A stretch of DNA of 64,000 bases from Onchocerca lupi (taxonomy: Eukaryota; Nematoda; Chromadorea; Rhabditida; Onchocercidae): NCBI GenBank assembly GCA_028564675.1, contig JAOVVO010000344.1, positions 18,853-82,852 of the forward strand, in the 5' to 3' direction. Both the position numbers and the translations under genes were made by a program. Below are positions 52,403-64,000 of the stretch, one piece after another; position 1 is the stretch's first letter; each line of letters opens with the position of its first letter. The notes under the pieces are model-generated. The model was not told the DNA's origin and searched no databases. It saw only the letters and a program-made list of their open reading frames with translations.

Positions 52403-54857
52403 TACTACTGTGTTTCGATGATTATGTTCTAGGATAATGCAGTTATTCTTATAACTAAATACAATTCAGTGATAAGAGAATGAGTGACTGAGTCAAGATC
52501 TTGGATGATTTGAAAAAGAATCCGATGAAGTGGCTTATTCTGCCTTTTTTGTTACAAAATGACTGCTGCACCAAACAAATGCAGAAAATAATACAAACTC
52601 ATCTTTTCAGTTCATGTTTGCAATCTCAATATAATTCGCAGACAGCAAAAGTAAACCTGTGCCTCAGCTTCTGATTGACTCAAAGCAATTGCCAAGTTAA
52701 TTTCGTCCTCCTCGGCTTGCTTTAATTCACGAGCCCGCTGCTCAGCTGTTTTCCTCGCATCAACGGACATAGATTTATCAGCTTTGGATGACAGCGGTAT
52801 TGAACTTGGCGAGCAACTAGCTTCAGTTTTTTTTGCTGTCGTCTTCTCATAACAACCATCACAAACTCTAACCTGGAAAAATTCTTTTTTTTTGTCGCCC
52901 TAAATCTATAAATTCTCTTCTTCTACTATTTGGTAGAAGAAACAAAAGGTGACAATCTCGAATGGAAGTCATGAACTTGCCTATTTTAAGAAAATTTTAA
53001 GTTCAAAACTACAGAAGAGCACTTGATGGAACTGAACGAATCCATGGAATGACAAGTGATTCAAATATTTAGTTAGGATATTTAAGAACCAAATTTCTTT
53101 CTTTTAAGCAGCAAAGTAATCATACCCACCTGTTTTTCAATACCGTATTGAGGCAAAAAGCTTTGTTTACTGCTACACTTATCACAAAATATTTGTCCAC
53201 AAGCGCGGCAATGATGTTTACGCGTAATGATCCCAAAAGCTGTTCGGCATCTATAATGAAAGTAAGTGGTACGGAATAATCATTGCACATGACCATAATA
53301 TCACTCCTAAAGTGAGATTACCGAAATTCGGATCATTCAAAAAAAAGATGAAGCCAAATAAAATTTCCCGCCTGAAACATTCCTCTCCGTCCGCCCATTC
53401 TGGTGCACTTTCCGCAATGAACATCGCATCTGCTTCCGCAACATGCGGAAAGTCAAAACCGGCTAACTTCATTAAATTATGGGTGTCAACTACAATTTTA
53501 TACTCTGGTTTATTTTTGAAAGCCAATGCCCAACACTGCAGCAATTCCAATATTTTGTTCTTAACCTGAAAAAGCGTTCATCCATTTCCTTATAAGACTG
53601 GAGCTCATCACTTTTTCAATTCAGTTTCAACATTAATCTATTACTATATAGCAATAAAACAGGACAACTTGGAATATTAGGAAATAAGATGATGTTGAAG
53701 GAAAAAATTTTTAATGTACTTTACTACGACTACTTCAACGTTACCTGCAACACATCTTCTGATGATTCTCACTCACAACGAATGCAGTCATACTCTCCGT
53801 TCAACTGGCTGAATATTCGAGTTTTTCCACTTGCTTTATGATTTCATAGTATTTTAACATATTTCTCTGTTAAACGAAATATGATAGCACATGCTATACT
53901 GCTACTGATTCCTACGATAAAAATCTTTATTATAAATAAAACAGATCATAATATTTGGGGGAAATAAATTACAAATTATTGACTGACCTTATCCGGTGTT
54001 GTATCTAATGAAAGGTTTTTCAAATCTTCCATAAAATCCCTTGTAGCAATTTCAGCATGAAACTGAAATGACCGACATAGAAAGGAACTGACATGAAATT
54101 CTTCTTTTGAGAAAATTAAATCATCAAAGATGAAATGATGTGGAAAGCACCTTGACACCACAGTTCTTCATACACGCCTCCAGGACAAGTAATGCGTGAT
54201 GAGCGACATGCGGATTTTCGTTATGGTATCTTTTCCTAATTGCAGCTGCGGCGGCTTTTATGCTGCAAATTTGTAACTCATACTTTGCAAAAAACAGATC
54301 AAAATGAGACATACACCATAACTTGGACGAATGGGGAATATATATTTTTGTCAAAATCAAGTTTCAATACGCTAACAATGCAGGAATATAATCCTTGAAA
54401 TCAATCCTGATCTTGTAGATCAGTAATCTGTCAGAACTTTTCTTATCATATTTCAGAAAATCATTCAGCCCAATTCTTAAATATAACATCCTGTGTTGAC
54501 AAAATATCATTCTAATAATCAGAATACTTACGGTACTTCGCCTGCACGTATGAAGTCAACACATTCGATAATGGCATCCCAATTTGGGTCAATAAGTGTC
54601 GAATCAGTGGCTTTATCTAAAAAACAAACAAGGAAAACCGGAGAAAACCATTCCACTGCAAGACTAAAAATCGTTGATTAATTTAAAACTTCTGGAGATT
54701 TCGCAAATCTTTGATCTCCATTTCTGATGATTCAAGTAAAGCGATATTAATTTTACATCAATGCGATCAAACACTTATTTCGAAAAATGATCATCTGAAA
54801 CAATGGTGAAAAGAAAAAAAAAGAAATACCCAATTGACGTTCAAAACGTTTTGCCAT
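48745..54857 (-). CDS. hgrs-1: Hrs/HGS, ESCRT-0 endosomal sorting adaptor
   Basis: Exons in transcript order: 54830-54857, 54532-54616, 54151-54262, 53988-54062, 53372-53565, 53130-53250, 52657-52872, 52225-52357, 51985-52091, 51644-51889, 51186-51333, 50863-51035, 50453-50648, 49887-50065, 49543-49722, 49076-49283, 48745-48869. They sum to 2526 bases and 841 residues. Hrs binds ubiquitinated cargo and PI3P on early endosomes and recruits ESCRT-I. Domains: VHS at about 1-150 (DKATDSTL, NPHVAHHALLVLEACMKNCG); FYVE at about 157-220 with the TRKHHCRACG signature; a UIM near 259-277 (EEDEINLAIALSQSEAEA); a PTAP motif at 373-376 for the TSG101 UEV domain; a helical Gln/Met-rich core at about 440-590 for the STAM partner; a Gln/Pro-rich tail; and a final LLISFD clathrin box. 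Intron 5 (53251-53371) has a GC donor, forced by phase and by the FYVE sequence. Intron 10 carries a perfect hairpin. Confidence 0.96.
49341..49415. repeat. 38-bp tandem duplication in an HGS intron
   Basis: TCAAGTGTACATTCTTAG with its following 20 bases occurs twice back to back (about 49341-49378 and 49379-49415) with only a few differences, inside the intron between the last two-but-one exons. Confidence 0.8.
51460..51520. repeat. Perfect 26-bp inverted repeat (hairpin) in HGS intron 10
   Basis: Arms 51460-51485 and 51495-51520 are exact reverse complements separated by a nine-base loop (ATCCAATGC). The arms are richer in GC than the surrounding intron. The transcript of either strand would fold into an uninterrupted 26-bp stem. 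It could be a small-RNA precursor, the core of a mobile element, or a cloning or assembly snap-back. Confidence 0.85.
52366..52399 (+). repeat. 34-base T homopolymer in an HGS intron
   Basis: On the transcribed (minus) strand this is an A run ending seven bases before the acceptor of the exon 52225-52357, an unusual position given that acceptors are normally preceded by pyrimidines. A CTTTTTAG core remains between run and exon. Confidence 0.9.
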
Positions 54858-56176
54858 CGATATAGAGTAAAACAATGAAATTTTGTATTATACAAATAAA
54901 TCTGAAACATTCGGACAGTTGGATTTATACGAAGACGATGTCCAGATCAACTGATGTTAGAATCATGAAACGTTAAATTATGCACTCATAATGAAAAAAA
55001 TCCACGACAATTCCTTCTTAAAATCATTTTTTCGGAATCTCCTGGTTCAGTCAGAAATAACATCAGACCAGAATCATAATCTCGCCCAAAGCAAAGTCCA
55101 TTAAACTTTAATTTTTCAACATATTTCCACTCACAGTGAACTATGGGAAATTTATGATTGTCCCGAAATGGAAAAGTAAAATCCTAACAAATCTGGATCC
55201 ATAATTAACCTCTTCCCCCTTCTTCTCCGCAAACTTGTCGCCCCAACTGCCGGAAACCACCACACACAAAACCAACCAGTCTCAGGATCAGTTTCGCGAA
55301 GTTAATAAACCGGTTGTAGACGATTTTTGTTCCTGCCTCTTTGAGAAATTTGAATTCTATGAGGACCTCCTCAATATGCATAATCTTTCTTGTCTATATT
55401 CTTCCATTCATTTACTATATACAGGTTCACTTTTTCAATACTGTGCTGGAATAACTTCGATATTTTTGATAAATGCCGCTTCATCAATTCTTCTGCAGAA
55501 CAGCATGCAGAAAATCCATAGCATATAATGCAATATCCATCGGGAAAAAGAGAGATAGTTTCCGGAAAACAAAGGACCGAAAACTGAGATTTTCCGGATA
55601 ATACATTTCTGTCATATGAATTTCCGAATACATTCCTGTCATATGATTTTGCATTCAAATATATTTGATAATTCCCTAGTGCTGTCCTGATTAGTTAGCA
55701 ATATGTTGTCAAATTTCTCTTCCCATAAAGTTTTCAGCAATTCGAAAACGAATACGCAATATTTTCCTGAGCTCTATCCAAAGTTTTGATAGTATAATGC
55801 GAAGAAATTCCGTGCAAGCTAATAAGTAGAATTTATCCAGGAAATCAAAATATCATCCTAGGATCCTATTTCCATAGAATCTTCGGAATATCACTCCATG
55901 ATTAAAACAGTTTATCACCATCAATTTCGAAAATCGTCATCACTCGTAAATCACGTGAACCTGCACATGTTATCCCTTCTTTTGATGTATGTTCAAGCAA
56001 TTATTACTTTTTTGGATTTAGTTTAATATAATATAAAATAAAAAAAAGCTCAAAGTATTTTCACAAACACTAACACTACCCTAAATCCAAAATGAAAAGA
56101 AGAAACTACTGAAGCAAGGACGCATGCTTGATGTGATGTGTATCGTCCACTGTGTGCTACGTATTTCTGCATGCCT

Positions 56177-56254
56177 ATGTGCGTGTATGTGTATTTGTGT
56201 GTTTCTGTGAGTATGTGTCTGTGTATGTGTTTGTGTGTGTGTGTGTGTGTGTAT
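56177..56254. repeat. TG-rich microsatellite
   Basis: Interrupted TG/TATG repeats, with a pure TG block at about 56231-56252. Confidence 0.9.
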
Positions 56255-56828
56255 ACACCGACACTGTTCCTTTCAAATTGGTTCTGATTCATTGTCGCAA
56301 ATAACGCCTTCATGCTGGTGTTTCCCTCTTCAACGGCCCACAATCGATGGGTGTTTTGTTGGGTTTTTGAAATTTCAAATGGCTTACTGAGATAATTCAT
56401 TTGGTCAGTTATATGTCCACTTGTCCATCTATCTCTTGTTTGCACTTCTAGTTCATTCATTCGTCTAACCGTTCCTTATCCGCACATCCCTTCCGATATC
56501 TGTTCATCTGGCGGTTTAGCTGTCCATCTGTTTTATCCGTCTCCTCTGATCGCGTGTTGTACTCCTATCTAATGCTTCCGACCGGTCTTGTCCACCTACT
56601 GTCACCAAGATTAACAAGAGATGTTCCGGAGAAAAGTCAAACATGCTAGCTGAAAAGAATTATCTTGACCGGAAGAAACAAATGGGTTTGACCGAATACA
56701 ACGACTTGCCAGTCGATGTATATTTCAGATGAATGAATGCCGATTCTTGTGATAATTTTGTTATCAGTGCTTTCCGTCCCTCATCTTTCTCTCGAAATTG
56801 TCTTCGCTGTTCTTGTTTGGAATGATAC

Positions 56829-56873
56829 AAAAAAAAAAAAAAAAAAAAATAAAAAAATAAAAAAATAAAAAAA
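56829..56873 (+). repeat. A-rich simple repeat
   Basis: A run of about 21, then four T-interrupted A blocks of six to seven bases. Confidence 0.9.
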
Positions 56874-59373
56874 TTGATTTTAGTATAAGGTAAGACAATA
56901 AATTAGCAATTATGGATTCTTTAAGTTTTTTTTTTTCTTTTTTTAGTTCTTTATTGAGTTCGACGTTAAGTGTCAGATATGAAATATTATTTCACCGCAA
57001 ACTGTTTTCAGATCCAGCCGAGATTGGTGACTGGAATTGTAAGGGTGACACGAAAACTTCTAGTAGTCTTACGTCTGAACGGTCAGGAGTGAACATTCCG
57101 TAAACTTCGAGACGAGGATTGAATTTATTCCGAGATATTATGTAGGATTTGGTGGATGGCCTGAAATACTGCTGAGAACATCTGATGTTTTATGCTTAAA
57201 TCATAAAGTATTTTACAAGTTTAACTTCCTTGAATCTTGATATGTGGATCCATTCTTTTGATGGTTTCGTGTATTTCATCTAATTTCAAATTTGAATTCA
57301 AATAACAAGTCTATGCTGTCTGCACGGAAATATTGCATTACCAACGAATAATACACTAATGACTGAACTATACCATTCCTGATGGTATTGTTAATCAGTT
57401 TCACACCTCCGTCAAAAATTGCTTCGTACCTTCATTCCCGTTAAGAGCGGACCGACCGGTATTCTATGGTTGACAGAAGCGTTGTTAATGAATGCTGACC
57501 TGTTTATCTTTGGATTCAAATGTTATATGAGTTTTGGATTTCTATGGTTTTGAGATATGCAGTTGAGCAAGTTATTCGGTGCGTATTTTAAACGTTAGTA
57601 TCCAGGCGTAATCCATTCGCTATAAATACTCGGTAAGGTCTACTGTTTGAATCATTTGAGCGAATAAATTAATCCTAGTTTCTGAAAGTTTTACATTATT
57701 AAGAGTTCAAGATTTTTAAAAAATGATGGGAAGGGATATTTTCAGTAGCTACACTTTACTTTCGTTCTTCCGGAAATCCTTCTGCTGTAGTGCAGTTGAA
57801 CGTGCAAAGTGATGAAAAGAAAGTGTCAACAGCAGAAAATGTCATTTTAATATCCTTATATGAAACTGAATGGTTTACATTAAATGTTAAAGTTCCGTCC
57901 ACTAGTACAGATAATTAGCTATTGGAGTTGATATTGTAAATAATCTCCACCAAGTCGATTGTTCTGAAAGTGTCAAAATACCGAACTTTAGTTGCCCGGG
58001 GGTAATCTGAAGGAAACAGTTTTTATTATTGGATTTTTCGGTTCAGTTGATCTGCTGATTACGTCATTAGAAGTTATATCAACATAATTTCCCTCAATTA
58101 ATATGCTGAAATAATTTTTCGACTAGTCTCGAACTTCCGGAATTGTAATTAAGTATTCAGAGAATTTCTGACAAATAGCTGTTTGCTTTGCAAAGAAATG
58201 TTTCTGTCAATAATTGTGGCAACTTAAAAGCTGCAGTCAGTAATTACAACATTGATATTTTCGTAGATTATCAATATCTATAGATTTGTGCATTGTTTAT
58301 GTTTATTCCTAGATTAATATAATCGGCGGATTCGATATGAATTTACCAATAACGATATTGTTGATCTTGTTTTCTGCAGCGTTTATTTATAAACATGTTC
58401 ATTTACAGAAGATCGTGAAGTGATAGAAGAACTAATTTTTGCTTAGAAGAATTTGCGTCTATAGCCAGTTCAACTTCGCTTGCTCAGGTTCATCTCTTTT
58501 TCGTTACCTTAATTTTTATTGGCTACATTTCACCTATTTATGGTACGATTACACGCTATATACGGCCATAAATAGGCCATCCGAAAGAACTAATGAAACC
58601 ATCAAACCATTTCCTTGGCAGATCAGGCTATTGGTAATTCGGATCTCATCATTAGCCAGACAACCTGCAGCTACATTTCGTCAGTTCGATGAGTCTTCAG
58701 AACATTTGTCCTGTAAGCCTTCATTATCATCCCTTCACATTGCCGTTTGTGCTATCTATTGGGATATTTAAGTCTAGATTTCGAAAAAAAAAGCTGTCAA
58801 TATGAAAATATGAAGGATTTTCGATGATAATAAAATAAAAAGTAGATTTTAATGATTACTAAAGAGCATCGCCAAGAAAAACGGAAAGGTACTAAACTTT
58901 ACGATTCTTGAAATTGTAAGGATTTCTTTCTAGTAACTCATTTTCTGATGAATTGCATTTTTCAGGCATCCACTATATATTCATTATTGCATGTCATTTT
59001 TTGCATGCTCGAAATTTGTTGCTGAAAATTGAAATTGGTATGAATTTTATTAGTAGCATTAGGAATTGTGGATAAATTCCAGTCGATAAAATAAGAAATG
59101 TAATATATTTAATGCGAAATGCTGATGTTTTGAGCTCTCCGGTGATATGGCTATCATCCATAGCAGAATATGCAAACTTTATTGCTGCTGTTGTTTTGCG
59201 AAGAAGTTATGACTTTGATTGCTTCAGCGAGTATTCTCACAACTCCCCTAAAGCTTATATCTTTTTATTATATCTCTTCATTAAAATGGATTTTAAGAAT
59301 GTTTTGTAATATCTGAAGTCATAGAGGAGATAGGAGGAAATTTCCTTTCGTCTTTGTCATTATGTTATCTTAT

Positions 59374-59379
59374 TTTCAG
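59374..59379 (+). promoter_or_regulatory. Splice acceptor just before the WASP start, possible trans-splice site
   Basis: TTTCAG ends three bases before the ATG at 59383. As for PHKB, the short spacing suggests spliced-leader addition, though an upstream cis-spliced exon is possible. Confidence 0.45.
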
Positions 59380-59382
59380 ACT

Positions 59383-62300
59383 ATGCATTCTGGTGGTACA
59401 GCAACTGGCGCATATCAGTTAGGCGTACAGCATGTGGGCTTGAATAACACGCCTACAGGTCGTCCCAAAAAAAGGTGTCCATTTTTATAAAGTTTTGATA
59501 GAGATTAATTTTGAAAAAGATGTGAAATTTCGATTCGATTGCTCTTTCAGGGAAGCTTTCTTTCATCTATTTTCACATTAAAATACCAACTGTCCTTTGT
59601 TATTATTTCTTTTTAGCACTTTTAATTTATTTTATTTTCGTTATATCCGATAATTCTTAATTTCTGTGCATCTTTTCAAAAAACCGCTTGATTTATGTTA
59701 TACTTATGTTCTTGTAATTATTTCAGGCCACCAAACACTGGTGCTCTTCTGTTTAATTCAATTGAAAATAGTACGCTGTTTTCGTTGCTTGGACATGACT
59801 GTATCTCATTAGCAGCAGGTGTTGTGCAGTTATTGAAATCCGATCCACGAAATCCAGGAGTGTGGATCAAGGCTCAGAGAGGAGTAGTTTCGCTCGTTAA
59901 GGATTATGATAAAAGAGCATATTTCTTACGTTTATATGATATTTATAGGAAACAGTATCTTTGGCAACAAATGTTGTGAGTTATTTATAATTTTGTTCAA
60001 AAATATGGTACTTTTTGATTGTCGGATTTAGGACGGTTTTTTATTATAGAAAATTTTTTCCAAGTTGAAGAGAATCACTTCAGTTAATTTTTTAGCTCCA
60101 GCGGTTTCACCAGTGATTTTGAGTATATTTCTTTAAATAATAATTTTTATAGCTTTTTATAAATTCGACAATTTTGTCTATTAAATATTTCATCCAAAGA
60201 TATTTAAGTTCGATAATTTATTCATAGTTGCAAGGGTTTTTACATTTGCTATTTCAGGTACAAGAATTTCCATGCATCGCAGTCAGGATGTCCTAACCTT
60301 TTAACATTCGAGGGAGATGAATGTGTGTTTGGTTTGAATTTTTCAAGTAAAGAAGAAGCATACAGCTTCAAGTCCCATCTTGATAAACGCTACGAACAAG
60401 AGAAAAAATCTCGTAAGTTTGTCAGACATAATTTCTTTCTGCATTTTCTAATTTTTTCTCCAGTATGTTTTGAATCATAAAAAATCGGTAAGGAAATAGT
60501 TGTTTTATTTTAATGCTTTGAAAAAATTTAAGCTTTGCTGCGAACTTTGAGAAAATGGGAAGTATAGAAAAAGTAAATATTAAAACGGAGCAACAGACTA
60601 CCTAAGAAGTAGCAAGTTCAAAACATTTTTTACCTCTATTTGAGCAGTTACATATACTGCTTTGCCATTGTTCATTTTTTTTCAGAAGAGAAAGAGATGC
60701 TAGCAACTAGCGGCTCACAGAGCTTTTTGTCTTCATCTGGTGGATCACAGCTATTACCTGGTGGCCGAACTCATGCAGTTTCAGTACCACATAGGACTGG
60801 CATCACCAGTATGGGCACTGTACCCAATATTGGTGGCGGTGCATGGACCAATTTCGTAACGATCAATAGAACCAAAAAGAAAAATTCAAAAAAAGAAAAG
60901 AAACAGAAAATTCGAAAGGAAGACATCAGCAATCCAACTAATTTTCAGTCAGTTTTACTTATGTTTTACACGTTTACCACTCAACGTTCATCACTTCGAA
61001 GAAAATAATTTAGAATATTTAATTAATTTTCTTTTTCTTTTACTTTAGTCAATCCAAATCGAGCTTTCCTTTATATGAGATAGGCATCGAAAATCTCATT
61101 CAAGGGTGCGTAGTTCTAGCTATGATCAGTCGTCACTGTTAATTTGTTTTGTTGCACCGTCCAGAGATGTTCCTAGGAATATAATTTTTCTTGGCGATCA
61201 TCAGACATTCACTAGAATTAAAAAAATGCTACACTCTCTATCAAGAACACCTTTAATATACGTTCAGGCAACCACTTAACAGCATGACAGTTTATCATCA
61301 ATTTTTCCGTTGTTTTCTTGAAGTCAACTATCAGGAGATAATAAAGGATGAGGTGAACATAAAAAAGCTTGAAATTAGTAAACAAGCTTGAAAATATTGC
61401 ATTTTTAATTGACTTTTTTACTGTTCCTTACTCTTTTATATCATACTTTGTTTTAATATTACTATAGACACAAGGCACATCTTGGATGGAATCAAGACGG
61501 TGGTTTCTCGCAAGAAACGTATAATTATGATCCAATGGATGATAGTGTGAAGGCTGTGTTACGTGCTGCGGGAGAGAATCCAGAGCGAATGTCTAAAGAT
61601 GATTTGGAATTTTCGAAAAAGTTCATTACCGGCTATCAAGAAATACCGCAGGTACAGCAACCACCGACCCCAATGCATCACAACTATCCGAGGTGATTCC
61701 GAGAGTTCAAACTTTCATTCATGTCGAATTTTGTATAATTGCTTGTAAGATAGTTCTCAATGAAATGGTAATATCACCTTGTTTTAGGCCACTAACTGTA
61801 CGGTTTTTCAGACCTTTTATGACCTCTACAATTATAAATTCTACCAAATTGTCACCAGTTCCACCACCACCACCTCCATTAGTGCGACGTGAAGGATTTC
61901 ATATTACTCCAGTTTCAAGACCTCCACTGAAATCTCCAGCTTCCAGCAAACCTCCAGCAAGACCTTTACCACAGGTTAAGTGATTTTCTCTTGAAAGTTT
62001 TGCAAAATATTCTAAAATTTCAAGCATTCAACAAAAAAAGAATTGCATTGTGTAACTCGTCTGAGCTTTCTAGCCAGTGTACTTCTAAAGGTCCTTCAGT
62101 TTCTTTTAGCCACCCAGTGTAATGAACGGAACACCAAGTTATCGACCAAATGATGTACCCCCACCGCCTCCGCCGCCACCTCCGTCGTCAAATTCTACAT
62201 GCTCGGTACCGATGACACCACCTCCTTCATCAATTTCTACAACTTCTTCGCTTGCGCCGCCTCCACCCCCTCCACCACCACCCCCTCTAACGTACGCCAG

Positions 62301-63294
62301 TAGTACAGTTCCTCCGCCTCCACCACCCCCTCCGCTATCCTACACTTCTCCTCCCAGCAGTGGCGGTGGAGGAGGAAAAGCAAGTTTGCTTAGCGTAAGT
62401 GGTTTTTTATTTCTTTTGCAGTTTTTTGTATAATGGAACACTCATAATTTTATCTTATTGACAGGATTTGCTATACTGTATTTTGAAATCTGACTATATT
62501 GGGATTTTAAACGAGATATTAAAATTCGGGTCTCGAAGATTTCGTATGTACATATTATTTTTTATGCCGTTTCTTTAGGAGATACAAGCGGGAGTTACTT
62601 TGAAACAAGTGATGACAAATACCAATCATGATAGTAATAGTACCGATGCACGCGATGAAATGATGGCACAAATCCGACAAGGTGCCAATCTAAAGCCTGT
62701 TAGTACCAATTTTCCCACATGAATCTTTCTCTTTATTAAAAGGATTACTTGAGCACAAAAGTTGATGAATACAGTTGTTTCATTTGTTTCTAGCAGTTAT
62801 GTTTAGAATTTTTAAAATCATAATTTGCAAAATATGTTCCTTTTTCCGTTTCTCGAGTAGAACTTTTGGAGTAATTATTTAAATAGTTTGTTGCAGGTAG
62901 ACAAAGAGGAGATTGAAAGTCGGAAATCAATACCAAATGCTACGGATGTAGCTGGAATTGCAGGTGCATTAGCTCGAGCTTTAGAAGAAAGGCGAAGGAA
63001 TATGCGCAATTCAGATGGTTTGTTATGTTTTTCTGTTTTAATTCTTTACAACAAATTATGTGTAGTTCTAAATTTTCATAAGTATTGTTTCGGTCGCTTC
63101 ATTGCGCTCATCAATTTTTTTGTGGTGGAGTGTTAGAAACAAAAAAAATAAGTAAATAAATAAATTTATTTTCTGGAATGCATCTTGATTTTCTCGAGTA
63201 TGTGAATGCCAACGAGGAAAACCTTCTCAGTTTTGCAGAATCAGAATCAGAAGAAGAAGCGAATAACAACGACAGTGAATGGGAATCAGATTGA
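59383..63294 (+). CDS. wsp-1: WASP/N-WASP actin nucleation-promoting factor
   Basis: Exons: 59383-59474, 59727-59975, 60258-60412, 60686-60947, 61468-61692, 61788-61974, 62110-62394, 62579-62698, 62897-63017, 63239-63294. They sum to 1752 bases and 583 residues. The protein relays Cdc42/PIP2 signals to the Arp2/3 complex to nucleate branched actin. Order of parts: a WH1/EVH1 domain at about 33-165 (LFSLLGHDCISLAAGVVQL, NPGVWIKAQ, FGLNFSSKEEAYSF); a Lys-rich basic patch; a CRIB/GBD starting ISNPTNFQHKAHLGW at 246; a proline-rich region with long Pro runs (exons 6-7); two WH2 motifs (SLLSEIQAGVTLKQV and EMMAQIRQGANLKPV); a central helix (LARALEERRRNM); and an acidic end with the conserved Trp (DSEWESD). 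Exon 6 has a second, stronger in-frame acceptor at 61812. The start follows an acceptor at once, suggesting trans-splicing. Confidence 0.96.
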
Positions 63295-63955
63295 AATCAC
63301 ATGTTGTCACAAGTCTGCCAGGTTTGATGAGAACTGTACTGTTAAATTGTTTTTGTGATTTTTTTTGTATGTAGTAGCTGGTGATGTATCGAAATCTAAT
63401 ATAGTGAAGTTTTCATATTTATGTCCTACAGATTCAGATTGTTTAGAAGGGTAACATATGGAGTACAATCACGCTGTCACTGGGAGATGTGCTGCACTGA
63501 ATCACCTGTTATTTGTTTGTTGGTTTTGCAACTTTATCGATTTCCACATTTCATCATGTTTTCTGTCATATTTTTCTCACAGCTTTTTATTTTAAAATTT
63601 CTCTCCATTTCAATTTCTTGCAAGCTGATTTTAACTATTAAAGTTCACAAACGCCGATTTCAGTTAAACGTTTTAATGAATAAGGTATGCCACAATTGGT
63701 TTGGAAAATGATAGGATATTGAATATCTATTAATTACATATAAATCGAATATTGAATACCCCTAACTACTATATTTTCCATTTTTGAAAACGCCTTGTTC
63801 GTCATTTGCATTCTGAATTTTTTTTATTTGCAGACGAATCCATTTGTTCATTATTTGACAACTGTGCTCAATTTATATTTTGTATCATATCTCTGTGGGC
63901 GTGGTGTGTGTAAATATGTGTGCATGGTGTATGTGTATGTGTGTGCATGTATATA

Positions 63956-64000
<45 letters not shown>
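63295..64000. other. 3' flank of the WASP gene
   Basis: Probably 3' untranslated and intergenic DNA. The open frame 63421-63711 shows no recognised similarity and ends in hydrophobic low-complexity sequence. The stretch runs into a microsatellite at the window edge. Confidence 0.5.
63893..64000. repeat. TG/AT compound microsatellite at window end
   Basis: GTGT/ATGT-rich sequence passes into a pure AT repeat from about 63957 to the last base, so the repeat probably continues outside the window. Confidence 0.95.

Larger units (their letters stand above)
54858..59382. other. Divergent intergenic region between HGS and WASP genes
   Basis: About 4.5 kb that should contain both promoters and 5' untranslated sequence. 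It has a TG-rich microsatellite (56177-56254) and an A-rich tract (56829-56873). The open frames at 55235-55528, 56050-56460 and 58439-58771 show no recognised similarity. The second reads through the TG repeat and the third has no ATG. No core promoter motif stands out to me. Confidence 0.5.

Noticed and set aside
56050..56460. 136-codon minus-strand open frame
   Set aside because: Its middle is a Thr/His repeat translated from the TG microsatellite, and the flanks show no similarity.
58439..58771. 110-codon plus-strand frame upstream of the WASP gene
   Set aside because: It starts at TTG, has no similarity I recognise, and does not connect in phase to the first WASP exon.

Overview
The window looks like a piece of nematode chromosome, most likely from a filarial (clade III) worm; that placement is an inference. 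The DNA is very AT-rich and full of homopolymer runs. Genes are cut into many short exons by small introns ending in TTTTCAG-like acceptors. Several first exons begin a few bases after such an acceptor, as expected when a spliced leader is trans-spliced on. There are no bacterial-style operons, CRISPR arrays, rRNAs or tRNAs that I could see.

Layout from left to right. (1) 1136-4923, plus: two phase-compatible exons that look like the 3' end of a cytosolic cysteinyl-tRNA synthetase gene. (2) 5558-14605, minus: a ten-exon gene encoding an Old Yellow Enzyme (OYE)-type flavoprotein fused to an acidic, low-complexity tail of about 700 residues carried by one 2.2 kb exon. The family's usual His/His/Tyr active-site signature is absent. 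(3) About 14.6-36.5 kb: a roughly 22 kb AT-rich tract without a recognisable gene. It holds a few candidate exons (best: 20374-20662, minus), an inverted-repeat element and long A/T runs. (4) 36526-47579, plus: a complete 26-exon gene for phosphorylase b kinase regulatory subunit beta, ending in a CaaX-type tail. (5) 48745-54857, minus: a complete 17-exon gene for Hrs/HGS (ESCRT-0), with VHS, FYVE, UIM, PTAP, coiled-coil and C-terminal clathrin-box elements, one GC-AG intron, and a perfect 26-bp intronic hairpin. (6) 54858-59382: a 4.5 kb divergent intergenic region. (7) 59383-63294, plus: a complete ten-exon WASP/N-WASP gene (wsp-1 type) with WH1, CRIB, proline-rich, two WH2 and acidic segments. 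(8) A TG/AT microsatellite closes the window.

The four well-supported genes are ordinary eukaryotic housekeeping or signalling genes (flavin redox, glycogen control, endosomal sorting, actin nucleation) and do not form one pathway. Exon boundaries were set by hand: splice phases close exactly across every junction, giving 1130, 1138, 841 and 583 residues. The most unusual items are the OYE-acidic-tail fusion with its lost active-site residues, the perfect hairpin inside the Hrs gene, and the candidate exons in the gene-poor middle.
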